Of a DNA stretch of 14,031 nucleotides, positions 1 to 8,030 are shown one piece after another (the first letter of the stretch is position 1; each line of letters starts with the position of its first letter). The stretch is taken from the NCBI GenBank assembly GCA_963755075.1, contig CAVWKL010000131.1, positions 1 through 14,031 on the forward strand, written 5' to 3'. Both the position numbers and the translations under genes were made by a program. The notes under the pieces are model-generated. The model was not told where the DNA came from. It saw only the letters and a program-made list of their open reading frames with translations, and did no database searches. Source of the DNA: Roseiarcus sp963755075. Lineage in GTDB: Bacteria > Pseudomonadota > Alphaproteobacteria > Rhizobiales > Beijerinckiaceae.

Positions 1-224
1 GCATCGCTCAGGACAAAAGTGCGAACACCTATGTCATTGAATTTGTTGCGTAGCGCCGCCAATTGGCCGAACGCGTGTTCGCCGATCGCGCCAGATCCGG
101 CGGCGGGCGGCAGGCTAAGCGCGGCCGCTGCGACGAAGCGAGGCGAGAGTGTGGTGCCGCATAAAGCTTGACCAGATGTTCCCTGTATGTTCTACTGACT
201 TTCAGAACTGCGGCGGAGCATGAG

Positions 225-1604
225 ATGGGCGATCTATCGTTCGCACGCTGCTTCCGGCTGCGCCCGGGAGGCGTCGAGTGCGACGCCGGCGGGTTGCGGG
301 TCGGCGATGTCGCGCTGGTGGCGCGCGACGCGAACGGCGCCTGGACGAGGCGCGACGAAAACGCTCTCAGCCGCGAACTCTCCAAGCTCTATGGCTTGCC
401 GCTCGATTTTGGATCCAGGCGCAGGGGCGTCGACGCGGTCGCCGCCGCTTTGGCGAAGGGGGAAATCGCCCGCGCCCAGATTGCCGCGTTGCTGCTGCGG
501 CTTCCCGACCCTCCCGCATCCGTGGGGGGCCAATCCGACAAGTTGGAGAAACGCCGACTCGCGGACGAACTCCTGGCCTGCGGCCTTCTGAAGGCCGACG
601 CCGACTGGGACGAAAAGCATCCGCGAGCCGGCGCGCCGCCCAACCCTGGTTGGTTTGCCCCAACGCAGGGAGCCGGGGCTGGGGGCGAGCCAAAGACCAG
701 CGCGAGCGCTGCGGCGGGCGCGTCGTCGCGCGGCGGCGCGACGCTGGCCTATGTCGCCCCGGCGCCGGCCGCCGGCGCCGGCTCGCTGCTCGCCGAGGAC
801 CTGTCGGCGGCCGCCGTGCGTGGGCTGGCGGCGTTGGCCGCCCGCCTATCCGCCGCAACGATCCTTTTCGAGACGATCTTCATCCCGAGCGACAACCGCA
901 TCGTCGAGGAGGGCCCCATCCCCGGCCGTCCCGACGTCGCCTACCGCTGGGCGCACGACGAAAGCGCAACCGCGGTCACCCTCAAGGTCCTCGTCGACGG
1001 CCAATGGCGAACGCTCGCCGTCGGCGGCGCGGCGCCGAACGGCCTCGTCTTCGGCCGCGACGGCCGCGCCGTCGCCAGGGTGGTCAACGGCCCCGGTCGG
1101 CGACAGACCCTGGTCGCCACGGTCGACGCCCTCGACCGCGCGGTCGCCGATTTGCGCGGTAAGGACGACGAACCGGTCGCCGCGCCGATCGCCGACGATC
1201 AAGAGCCGAGACTTTGCCCTGTCCCAGAGGAAGAGCCCAGGACGACGACATCGGTCAATTCAATCGCCTACCAGGAATACGTCAGCGGATTGCGTTACCC
1301 GCTGGCGATCTGGTTCGGCGGCCTGTTCTTCGATGGCTGCGATCCGCCGACCGGGCTCCTGCTCGAAGCCAAGGCGAACATCGATTTCATGTAAGATAGA
1401 AACGACGAGTTGTACGGGTGGATCAAGCCGGAAAACAACCCCGCAATTCAGATGCTGAACCAAGCGGATGCGGCGCTCGCCGCAGGCCGCTTGGTGGTCT
1501 GGCACGCGCAAACCGAGAAGGGTTATCGCGCACTGACGAAGATCAGGGACAGCCTGGAATTGCCCGAACGGTTGGTCGTGACGGTCGTCTACGATCCGAA
1601 TTGA
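225..1604 (+). pseudogene. Polymorphic toxin with C-terminal Tox-REase-5-like nuclease domain, split by an in-frame stop
   Basis: The product looks like a delivered bacterial toxin whose C-terminal domain would cut nucleic acid. From ATG 225 (GGAG at 215-218, 6-nt spacer; an ATG at 168 is also in frame but lacks this site) the frame gives 389 residues to a TAA at 1392-1394. The same frame then stays open for 69 more codons to 1604. Residues 1-100 are an unrecognised region, 130-190 a Gly/Ala/Pro-rich linker, and about 328 onward the nuclease. FFDG (D370) and LLEAK (E381, K383) fit the D...ExK signature of the Tox-REase-5 family. The 69 codons after the stop (YGWIKPENN..., VVWHAQTEKGYRAL, VVTVVYDPN) look like the rest of that fold, so the stop appears to be a recent nonsense change of one codon. 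A TTG at 1410 could restart the tail. The immunity gene follows after 13 nt. The family call is from motif memory. Confidence 0.72.
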
Positions 1605-1617
1605 GGGAAAGCCTGCG

Positions 1618-2364
1618 ATGACAATTCTACATCTCGACTTCTATTGGAGATCGCGCCATCCGACACAGGCGGATGACGCGCGCCGGCTCTCGCGCTTCGT
1701 CACCGGCCTGCCGGACTTCGACCCGATCTATCGTAGCTGGCTCGAGTCGCCAGAGACTAGACAGGAGACGGTTCCCGTCCCGCTCAGTGAAGCCGAGGCG
1801 AAACGGCTCTTGATCGAGAAGACGGCCCGCTACGATTTCCCCCCTGACCTCTGGCCGGAACGGGGAAGCTACATCTGGGGCGGTCATGCGGGGCCTCCAC
1901 CTTATGATTTTCGCGAGGCGAGCTACGCTGACACGCTATGCAATATCGGTGCATACGGAGAGCCGGCGCGAGGCAATTCCATCCAAATGAGGCTGTCCGA
2001 CGCGCGCCCAAGCACGGGCCGCCCGTGGCGTGCGTCAGAAGTGAGACCGCTGATGAAATTCGCGCGCGCGGTCTGGCGGCCGGCGGAGATGCGCGCGACG
2101 CTTACCTTCTTCGACCCGCAAAAGATCCCTGATTCGAGTTGGGCCGGCGGGGAGCGAACGCTCGAGCCCCGCATTGGCTGGATCACCTACCTGCCGCCCG
2201 ACCTCGCCGCGCGGGCGAAATGTCCCGCCGACGTCGAAGTCGAGACCCTCGACGACGGCGCGTCGCTGGTCACGTTGTGCGAGGAGCCGTTCGGCAAGGG
2301 CGACGCTGCCGGCATGGCGCGGCTGCACGCGCTCGAGGCGGCGCTGCGTCCAATTCAGAGTTGA
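1618..2364 (+). CDS. Imm52-like immunity protein
   Basis: This 248-residue protein has no signal peptide or membrane segment and probably binds and neutralises the nuclease toxin encoded just upstream. The evidence is position (13 nt after the toxin frame, same strand) and a pattern I associate with the Imm52 family. That pattern is an N-terminal DFYWRSR-like start, a DFDPIYRSWLES segment near residues 35-45, and a C-terminal GWITYLPPDLA segment near 187-197. Imm52 proteins are known partners of Tox-REase-5 toxins. The start is ATG 1618 with AGGGA at 1604-1608 overlapping the toxin stop, which suggests one transcript. The frame is intact although its toxin is interrupted, as expected if immunity still protects against sibling toxins. 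The family assignment is by eye and could be wrong in detail; a cognate immunity role is the main inference. Confidence 0.68.
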   Translation: MTILHLDFYWRSRHPTQADDARRLSRFVTGLPDFDPIYRSWLESPETRQETVPVPLSEAEAKRLLIEKTARYDFPPDLWPERGSYIWGGHAGPPPYDFREASYADTLCNIGAYGEPARGNSIQMRLSDARPSTGRPWRASEVRPLMKFARAVWRPAEMRATLTFFDPQKIPDSSWAGGERTLEPRIGWITYLPPDLAARAKCPADVEVETLDDGASLVTLCEEPFGKGDAAGMARLHALEAALRPIQS

Positions 2365-2558
2365 ACGAAGGGGGCGCGGGGGAAGCATTGGCGGAAGCTG
2401 GACGGCTTTGCGAGCCGCCAAAGCGACAAGTGGGTTGGACACGTCGGCCAATGCCGCCACCGGCGCGCATTGTGGGACGTTAGCGCCAGATTACGGACCT
2501 ATGCCGGCGTGCGTCGCGATGGTGGTGTTCGCACATGTATACAGAGTGGTGTCGAAAT

Positions 2559-2603
2559 TGGCGCACCCGACAGGATTCGAACCTGTGGCCTCTGCCTTCG
2601 GAG
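2559..2603 (-). other. Attachment site: 3' remnant of tRNA-Arg(CCG)
   Basis: On the minus strand this reads as the 3' part of a tRNA: anticodon loop CTCCGAA (2597-2603, anticodon CCG), 3' anticodon stem GGCAG, variable loop AGGCC, T-arm ACAGG/TTCGAAT/CCTGT, 3' acceptor strand CGGGTGC, discriminator G and encoded CCA (2559-2561). The 5' anticodon strand, D-arm and 5' acceptor strand are absent; the sequence right of 2603 is unrelated and AT-rich. A piece running from anticodon loop to CCA is the usual crossover footprint of tyrosine recombinases that integrate into tRNA genes, and an integrase gene starts 144 nt away. It cannot encode a working tRNA. By geometry this is the host-side 3' copy, with the intact tRNA-Arg expected at the far right end of the element. 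Confidence 0.88.
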
Positions 2604-2687
2604 AATTAGATTCACGCCTATTTATACATCGTTTTACAGTATGATAAGCAGATTAAGCCATTGATTTGCAATGCGATGGACTGAGGG

Positions 2688-2716
2688 TTGTCCAACGGCG
2701 TACAGGGCTATATATT
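2688..2716 (+). promoter_or_regulatory. Probable sigma-70 promoter of the integrase gene
   Basis: TTGTCC at 2688-2693 (4 of 6 to TTGACA), a 17-nt spacer, and TATATT at 2711-2716 (5 of 6 to TATAAT) lie in an AT-rich leader. The start site would be near 2723, giving a leader of about 24 nt before ATG 2747. Consensus matching only. Confidence 0.5.
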
Positions 2717-2746
2717 TGACGAATAGTCGACGACTTTGGTCAGAGA

Positions 2747-4036
2747 ATGGGACGCCGGCTGCACGAGGCGACGATCACGACGCGCAATGCGCGATCGGGC
2801 TTGCCCGAGGGGCTCCATTGGCGGTCAATCGACCCTGACGTCCATCTTGGTTACCGCAAGGGCGACCGCGCCGGGCGGTGGATGGTGCGCTGGCGCAGCG
2901 GCGCCGGCTATCGCCAGGCGCCGCTCGCCACCGCCGATGACGTGCTTGAGGCCGACGGCACCGCCGTTCTCAGTTTCGCCCAGGCGGCCAGCGCGGCCCG
3001 GGTCTGCGTGGCAACGGCGCGGCGTGACGAACGCGCCGCAGCGGCCGGACCGGTTCCCAGCGTGGAGACGGCCTGCGAAGACTACAGCACGGCGATCGAG
3101 GCGCGTCAGACTGCGAAGCTGGGCAAAGAATCAAAAATCACTCGCGCCCGCTTGCGCGCGCACGTGGTTTGCGACGCCGCCGTCGGCGCGAAGGCGCTTC
3201 ATGAACTGCGCGCCAGCGACATTGCCGCGTGGCGAGTCCGCTTGCGTGCCAAGAAACTGGCGGAAACCACCGTGCGTCGCATTTCAAGCGACTTTCGCGC
3301 CGCGCTGAACGACGCGCGGGTGCGCCATGGCGAACGGCTGCCAGATCGCTTCATCATCGAGATCAAAGATGGGTTTGCGATCACGCGGAACGATCCGCCG
3401 GCCGACACCGATCGCCCGAGCATCATCCTGCCGGACGAAGACGTTCGCTGTCTGATCCGCGCGGCCCTGGAGATCGATGAAGAGGAGGATTGGGACGGCG
3501 ATTTGCATCGGCTCGTCGTCGGCCTCGCCGCGACCGGAGCGCGCTTCAGTCAGCTCGCGCGCGCGCCCGTGGCCGCGCTTTTGCCCGATCTGAAGCGGCT
3601 CATGGTGCCTTCGAGCAACAAGGGCCGCGGCAATCGCAATCGTCCCCCAATTGCCGTGCCGCTTGGCACCGACGCATTGCAAACGCTGGCGCCGGGGGCG
3701 AGAGGCCGGTCGGCTCGAGACCTCCTGTTCACGCGATGGGGCTACGCACGCGCAGGCGGTCTCAAATGGAAGAAGGCCGCGCGGCGCGGCTGGCGGCCAA
3801 CGGAGCTGTCGGACCCCTTTCGCGCCATCGTCCGGCGCGCCGGTCTTTCCGACGACGTGACGGCCTACGCCCTGCGTCACAGTTCGATCGTGCGCGGGCT
3901 GCGCAAAAACCTGCCCGTCCGGCTGGTCGCGGCGCTGCACGACACCTCGAGCGAGATGATCGAGCGCTACTATTCTGCATTCATCGTCGACGCCCTGGAC
4001 GCGGTGGCGGCAAGCGCCGTCATCGCGCTTCTCTGA
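2747..4036 (+). CDS. Tyrosine recombinase / integrase of the island
   Basis: A 429-residue site-specific recombinase expected to integrate and excise the element at tRNA-Arg(CCG). The N-terminal part (about 1-100) resembles the DNA-arm-binding region of island integrases, about 105-210 the core-binding SAM-like domain, and 225-429 the catalytic domain. Catalytic residues are visible in order: R266 in AATGARFSQL, K292 in SSNKGRGNRNR, H378 and R383 in ALRHSSIVR, H398 in AALHDTSS, and the nucleophile most likely Y409 in ERYYSAF (Y408 is the alternative). All six expected positions are filled, so it should be active. The start is ATG 2747 with only a weak ribosome site (CAGAG). The gene reads away from the tRNA remnant into the cargo. 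No excisionase gene is visible beside it. Confidence 0.92.
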   Translation: MGRRLHEATITTRNARSGLPEGLHWRSIDPDVHLGYRKGDRAGRWMVRWRSGAGYRQAPLATADDVLEADGTAVLSFAQAASAARVCVATARRDERAAAAGPVPSVETACEDYSTAIEARQTAKLGKESKITRARLRAHVVCDAAVGAKALHELRASDIAAWRVRLRAKKLAETTVRRISSDFRAALNDARVRHGERLPDRFIIEIKDGFAITRNDPPADTDRPSIILPDEDVRCLIRAALEIDEEEDWDGDLHRLVVGLAATGARFSQLARAPVAALLPDLKRLMVPSSNKGRGNRNRPPIAVPLGTDALQTLAPGARGRSARDLLFTRWGYARAGGLKWKKAARRGWRPTELSDPFRAIVRRAGLSDDVTAYALRHSSIVRGLRKNLPVRLVAALHDTSSEMIERYYSAFIVDALDAVAASAVIALL

Positions 4037-4263
4037 GGTCGACTCCTTTCGGCTGCCGCCTTGAATTCTGGACTTCGTTGTCGTGCGTGCAGAGCGACGG
4101 CAAAATTGCCGAGCCTCATAGCTATCGACGCGACAGCTCGCATGGACCGGACCAGTAAGATTCGCAGCGGGATTTGAAAAATCGGTGCGGGAGCCGGTTT
4201 ACGGGCTCATTCAACGCGCCAACAGCGGGCGGTTGAAATCACGAACCAACCCGAAATCGGTCC

Positions 4264-4301
4264 TTGACTGCAATCGTCATATAGCAGATATAGCATATAT
4301 G
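4264..4301 (+). promoter_or_regulatory. Probable promoter of the hsdM operon overlapping the start codon
   Basis: TTGACT at 4264-4269 (5 of 6 to TTGACA) is followed by a 17-nt spacer and a weak -10 such as GATATA (4287-4292), or TATAGC at 4289-4294 with a longer spacer. Transcription would then begin at about 4299-4301, exactly at the ATG of hsdM. No Shine-Dalgarno sequence precedes that ATG, so the message may be leaderless. The -10 match is poor, as often seen for regulated promoters. Confidence 0.45.
4279..4295 (+). repeat. Tandem ATATAGCA direct repeat, candidate operator
   Basis: ATATAGCA occurs at 4279-4286 and again at 4288-4295, a 9-nt period covering the proposed -10 region, followed by a partial ATAT at 4297-4300. 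A short tandem AT-rich motif over a promoter, directly in front of a gene whose product begins with an XRE-type DNA-binding domain, suggests an autoregulatory binding site. That role is inference. Confidence 0.4.
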
Positions 4302-6143
4302 ACACAAATGCAAGGCCAATCCACCACTGCAATCCTCCGGGCAATCCGGGGCAAGCTCAACCTCACCCAGGAGCAGCTCGCCGACAGGCTCGGCGTGTCG
4401 TTCGCGAGCGTCAACCGCTGGGAAGGCGGAGCAAAGCCCCAAAGAGCGGCGCAACAGGTGATCGACGCGTTGGCCCGAGAGGTCGGCCTGTCGGCAGACG
4501 CTGGCGACGTCGATCCCACAGCGCAGGCCGCCGAGGTTACGCGTCGCCGCCGGGGCGCTGCGGCGGCCCCTTCGACCAAGCCGATGGAGCAGATGCTCTG
4601 GGATGCAGCCTGCTCGATCCGAGGCGAGAAGGATGCGCCGAAGTTCAAGGATTATCTGCTGCCGCTGCTCTTCCTGAAGCGGCTTTCAGATGTGTTCGAC
4701 GACGAGATCGCGCGGCTGGCGGAGGACTACGGCGATCGCGCAACCGCGCTGGAGATCGCCGAGGGCGATCATTCCCTCTTGCGCTTTTACCTGCCGCCTG
4801 AGGCGCGATGGGGCGCGATCAGCGGACGCGAGGCGGTCGAATGGACTATCGACGAGAGAGGCCAGAGCACGAAGCCCAAAGACATCGGCGAGCATCTGAC
4901 GAAAGCGACGCGCGCGGTCGTCAAACAGAATCCGCGTCTTTCCGGCGTCATCGACGTCGTCGATTTCGCCGCCGAGCGCAATGGCGAGCGCGACATCAAT
5001 CCAGCGAAGCTGCGCCTCGTTGTCGAGACGTTCTCCGATCCGCGCTATCGGCTGGGCTTGGCCGACGTGCAGCCCGACTTTCTCGGCCGCGCCTACGAAT
5101 ATCTCCTGCGAAAGTTCGCCGAAGGCTCGGGGCAGAGCGCGGGCGAATTCTTCACGCCGACCGAGGTCGGCTTCCTCATGGCGCAGATCATGCGCCCGAG
5201 GCCAGGCGAGGATTGTCATGATTACGCTTGCGGCTCGGCGGGCCTACTGGTGAAGCTCCAGCTAGTCGCCCGTGAACTCGATCCGACAGCCAAGGTGCCG
5301 CTGAAACTTACTGGTCAGGAGCTGCAAGCCGAGAGCTACGCCGTCGCGCAGATGAACGGCATCATCCACGACATGGAGATTGAGATCGCGCGTGGCGACA
5401 CGATGATCAATCCGAAATTTCGAACGGCAGACGGCACGGTGCGAACCCACGACATCGTGGTCGCCAATCCCATGTGGAACCAGCCGTTCGCGCCCGACGT
5501 CTTCGCCAACGATCCATTCGACCGCTTTCGCACCGCCGGCGGCGTCACCACTGGCAAGGGCGATTGGGCGTGGCTGCAACATACGCTCGCCTGCCTCAAC
5601 GATCACGGCCGCGCAGCAGTGGTGCTTGACACCGGCGCGGTCACGCGCGGATCGGGCTCGAAGAACGAGGACAAGGAGCGCAATATCCGCCAGTGGTTTG
5701 TCGATCGCGACCTGATCGACGGCGTGATCCTGCTACCGGATAACCTTTTCTACAACACGACTGCCGCTGGCGTGATTGTAGTGCTGAACATGCGCAAGCC
5801 GGCGGCGCGCAAGGACAAGATCGTTCTCCTAAACGCCAGCAAGCGGGTCAAGAAGGGGAAGCCGAAAAACTATATCCCCGAGGAAGCCATCCGCCCGCTT
5901 GCAGCGGCGTTTCTCAAGGGCGATCCGATCGAGGGTGAGATGGCGGTCATAACGCGGGTTCAGGTTGCGGAAGCGGACTACAATCTAAGCCCTAGCCGCT
6001 GGGCAGCTCAGGCCGATGCTGGCGTCATTGAATCCGTCGGCTCGCTTCTCGCGCAGCTCACCCAACTCGATTCGGAAGCCCATCAAATTTCAGTTTCACT
6101 CGCAAAGCTCTTCGCGGGAGGGGCTGATGCACGCGCTCGCTGA
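4299..6143 (+). CDS. hsdM: Type I modification subunit HsdM with N-terminal XRE-type HTH
   Basis: An N6-adenine DNA methyltransferase that, with HsdS, methylates the host copy of the recognition site. From ATG 4299 it is 614 residues; the frame is open upstream to a GTG at 4185, but 4299 starts right before the HTH. Residues 10-62 are an XRE-family domain (TQEQLADRLGVSFASVNRWE, 23-42), then an Arg-rich linker (about 70-94), an HsdM_N-like helical part (95-230), and the methylase fold (about 245-560). GEFFTP is the conserved entry to the fold, YACGSAG (309-315) is the AdoMet-binding motif I in a variant of the usual DPACGSGG, and NPMW (390-393) is the catalytic NPPF/Y motif with Met in the third position. 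HsdM proteins are usually shorter and lack the HTH, so self-regulation akin to a controller protein is likely. hsdS overlaps its end by 17 nt. Confidence 0.93.
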   Translation: MTQMQGQSTTAILRAIRGKLNLTQEQLADRLGVSFASVNRWEGGAKPQRAAQQVIDALAREVGLSADAGDVDPTAQAAEVTRRRRGAAAAPSTKPMEQMLWDAACSIRGEKDAPKFKDYLLPLLFLKRLSDVFDDEIARLAEDYGDRATALEIAEGDHSLLRFYLPPEARWGAISGREAVEWTIDERGQSTKPKDIGEHLTKATRAVVKQNPRLSGVIDVVDFAAERNGERDINPAKLRLVVETFSDPRYRLGLADVQPDFLGRAYEYLLRKFAEGSGQSAGEFFTPTEVGFLMAQIMRPRPGEDCHDYACGSAGLLVKLQLVARELDPTAKVPLKLTGQELQAESYAVAQMNGIIHDMEIEIARGDTMINPKFRTADGTVRTHDIVVANPMWNQPFAPDVFANDPFDRFRTAGGVTTGKGDWAWLQHTLACLNDHGRAAVVLDTGAVTRGSGSKNEDKERNIRQWFVDRDLIDGVILLPDNLFYNTTAAGVIVVLNMRKPAARKDKIVLLNASKRVKKGKPKNYIPEEAIRPLAAAFLKGDPIEGEMAVITRVQVAEADYNLSPSRWAAQADAGVIESVGSLLAQLTQLDSEAHQISVSLAKLFAGGADARAR

Positions 6144-7425
6144 AGAGGATCACAAGACAATTCCCGATGGATGGGAGGAAAAGACGATCGGCTCACTCTG
6201 CCACATCTGGAGCGGAGGGACACCCAGCAAGTCCGAGCCCAGTTTCTGGCAAGGCGATATTCCTTGGGTATCAGGGAAGGACCTCAAGGCTCCGACACTC
6301 AGCGACAGCATAGACCACATCAGTCCAGAGGGACTCAGAGCCGCATGCCGCCTTGCGCCGACCGGCGCAGTTTTCCTACTTGTCCGCGGAATGGGGTTAG
6401 CCAAGGACTTGCCAATCTCGGTCGCCAACCGGCCGATGGCTTTCAATCAAGATATTAAGGCGCTGGTTTCTCGGACTGCGCTATCTGGCTCGTTCATACG
6501 TTCCGCAGTGTATCACGCAAAAGATCGGCTGATGTCCCGTATTGTGCCCTCGGCACACGGCACGATGACGCTGAATCTCGACGACGTCGAGAACATCTCG
6601 ATATTGGTTCCTGGAAAACACGAGGAATGCGACGCCATCGCGTCAGTCTTGGACTTAGCTCAAAGCGCGATTCTCGCGGAGAGGCGGCTTCTCGATACGA
6701 CCGCCGAGTTTAAGCGGTCGGCGATGCGCGAGCTGTTCACGCACGGACTGCACGGGGAGGCGCAGAAGGAGACCGAGATCGGGCGTGTTCCGGAGAGTTG
6801 GGATGTATTACCACTCTCCGAAGTTGCTGCGATCGAGCGAGGGCGGTTTCTCCATCGACCTCGAAACGAGCCCCGCTTTTACGGCGGGTCAACGCCGTTT
6901 GTGCAGACCGGCGATGTCGTTCGTTCGGCTGGGCGCATTAGGGCGTTCTCGCAAAGCCTCAACGATGATGGCGTTGCGATCAGCCGTGTGTTCCCGGCCG
7001 GCACAATCCTGATCACTATCGCGGCGAACATTGGCTACACGGGAATTCTTCAGTTCGCCAGCGCGTGTCCAGACAGTCTTGTCGCCATTACGCCAATCGC
7101 TGGCGTTGACAATGCCTTCCTCGAGTATTTCTTGCAAACGCAACAGCGCGAGATGGATCGGCGAGCGCCTAAGGGAACCCAGAAAAATATCAATATCCAA
7201 TTTCTGAACCCGTGGCCCGTTCCCGTTCCAACGCTCGATGAACAATGCGAAATCGTCGCCATTCTCGACGCCATCGACCGCAAGATCGACCTGCACATGC
7301 GCAAGCGCGCGGTTCTCGAAGACCTGTTCAAGGCCCTGCTGCACAAGCTGATGATCGGCGAAATTCGCGTCGCCGACCTCGACCTTTCGGCGCTTTCCTC
7401 CGCGTCCGGGGCGAGGGCCGCATGA
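6127..7425 (+). CDS. hsdS: Type I specificity subunit HsdS
   Basis: This 432-residue subunit sets the DNA target of both methylation and restriction. It has the standard layout: TRD1 about 11-165, opening IPDGWEEKTIG and GGTPSKSEPSFWQGDIPW; central conserved helix about 168-215 (AEFKRSAMRELFTHGL); TRD2 about 216-375, opening with IGRVPESWDVLPLSE; and distal conserved helix about 378-415 ending FKALLHKLMIGEIRV. Both TRDs and both helical spacers are full length, so a bipartite asymmetric target is expected; the bases cannot be read from sequence alone. The start is ATG 6127 with GGAGGGG (6117-6123) close upstream, inside the 3' end of hsdM; in-frame codons before it lie in hsdM and look like shadow sequence. 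It ends in an ATGA junction with the next gene. Confidence 0.93.
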   Translation: MHALAEEDHKTIPDGWEEKTIGSLCHIWSGGTPSKSEPSFWQGDIPWVSGKDLKAPTLSDSIDHISPEGLRAACRLAPTGAVFLLVRGMGLAKDLPISVANRPMAFNQDIKALVSRTALSGSFIRSAVYHAKDRLMSRIVPSAHGTMTLNLDDVENISILVPGKHEECDAIASVLDLAQSAILAERRLLDTTAEFKRSAMRELFTHGLHGEAQKETEIGRVPESWDVLPLSEVAAIERGRFLHRPRNEPRFYGGSTPFVQTGDVVRSAGRIRAFSQSLNDDGVAISRVFPAGTILITIAANIGYTGILQFASACPDSLVAITPIAGVDNAFLEYFLQTQQREMDRRAPKGTQKNINIQFLNPWPVPVPTLDEQCEIVAILDAIDRKIDLHMRKRAVLEDLFKALLHKLMIGEIRVADLDLSALSSASGARAA

Positions 7426-8030
7426 CCGAAATTCGTCGCGAACACGTCGAATGGGCTATCGTCGAGAGGCTGCGGCGGATGCTCGAAGCGCCGCGTCATC
7501 CGGACTTCAACGTCACCGAGACTTTCGCCCTGTTCTCCAGCGTTCTCTGCTGGGTTCTCCAGCATGTGCGCATCGGCAAGGATGCGAGGCAGACGTTTGG
7601 CGACGACAAGGCGTCGGAATTGGCCGAGGAGTTGAAGCGGCAGCTCGTCCACGCGGAGCCGTGGCGTATCCCGCTCACGCCGCGCGTCGTCGAGAAGGTC
7701 GCCATCCCGGAGGCGCGTGGCTTCGATGACCACAACGCGCTTCGTTTCCTGAAGAACCTGAGAGACGCAGTCGCGCATGGCGACGCCCGCAACGTTGAGC
7801 CGTTTCATTCGCAAGGACGCGGTGCCGACCGCACGCTCCTCGGCTTCACCTTCAAATGCGCCGAGTTCAGGGATCGCGAATGCGTTTGGACGGGCGAGAT
7901 CACCCTCCTCGAGTCCGATCTGCGGCGGATCGCCATCGAACTCGCGCGGCTCTATTGTGACGCCGTCAGAGGGGATTCTGAGGATTTCGCTGCCGATGCG
8001 CGATGTCACGTCAAGGAGACGGCGGCATGA
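7422..8030 (+). CDS. HEPN-domain protein, candidate RNase of the R-M-linked pEK499_p136 type
   Basis: A mostly helical 202-residue protein with no export signal. Residues 114-119 read RDAVAH inside LKNLRDAVAHGDARN, matching the R-x4-H signature of HEPN domains. HEPN proteins are often RNases in toxin-antitoxin and abortive-infection systems, and one HEPN family (pEK499_p136) is known next to restriction-modification genes; size and setting fit that family. Helices flank the motif (about 8-22, 32-52, 62-75, 165-183), consistent with the fold. The start is ATG 7422, overlapping the hsdS stop as ATGA, with AGGG at 7414-7417. The stop overlaps the next gene in the same way, so expression is tied to hsdS and to the 539-aa partner. 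RNase activity is inferred from the motif only; some HEPN proteins are inactive or structural. Confidence 0.7.
   Translation: MTEIRREHVEWAIVERLRRMLEAPRHPDFNVTETFALFSSVLCWVLQHVRIGKDARQTFGDDKASELAEELKRQLVHAEPWRIPLTPRVVEKVAIPEARGFDDHNALRFLKNLRDAVAHGDARNVEPFHSQGRGADRTLLGFTFKCAEFRDRECVWTGEITLLESDLRRIAIELARLYCDAVRGDSEDFAADARCHVKETAA

Larger units (their letters stand above)
2365..2746. other. Non-coding stretch at the element boundary
   Basis: No credible gene is visible here. Positions 2365-2558 are GC-rich with no convincing start or domain; a short stem (CGGCT/AGCCG near 2402-2416) lacks a T tract, so I do not call a terminator. Positions 2559-2603 are the tRNA-Arg remnant. Positions 2604-2746 become clearly AT-rich and hold the probable integrase promoter. 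The composition change at 2604 coincides with the end of tRNA homology. Confidence 0.7.

Noticed and set aside
29..385. Minus-strand open frame at the left edge
   Set aside because: Composition is Arg/Ser/Pro-rich as in shadow frames and it overlaps the toxin start; no family features.
2174..2664. Open frames across the tRNA remnant encoding HPTGFEPVAS- and DRIRTCG-like peptides
   Set aside because: These are the familiar false proteins produced by reading a tRNA T-arm as coding sequence; no domain and no ribosome site.
4098..4111. Short hairpin CGGCA/TGCCG after the integrase gene, considered as a terminator
   Set aside because: Only 5-6 bp with a tiny loop and no T tract.
4185..4298. Upstream GTG start for hsdM at 4185 adding 38 residues
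   Set aside because: The added residues look non-coding, include the promoter and repeat region, and the HTH begins just after ATG 4299.
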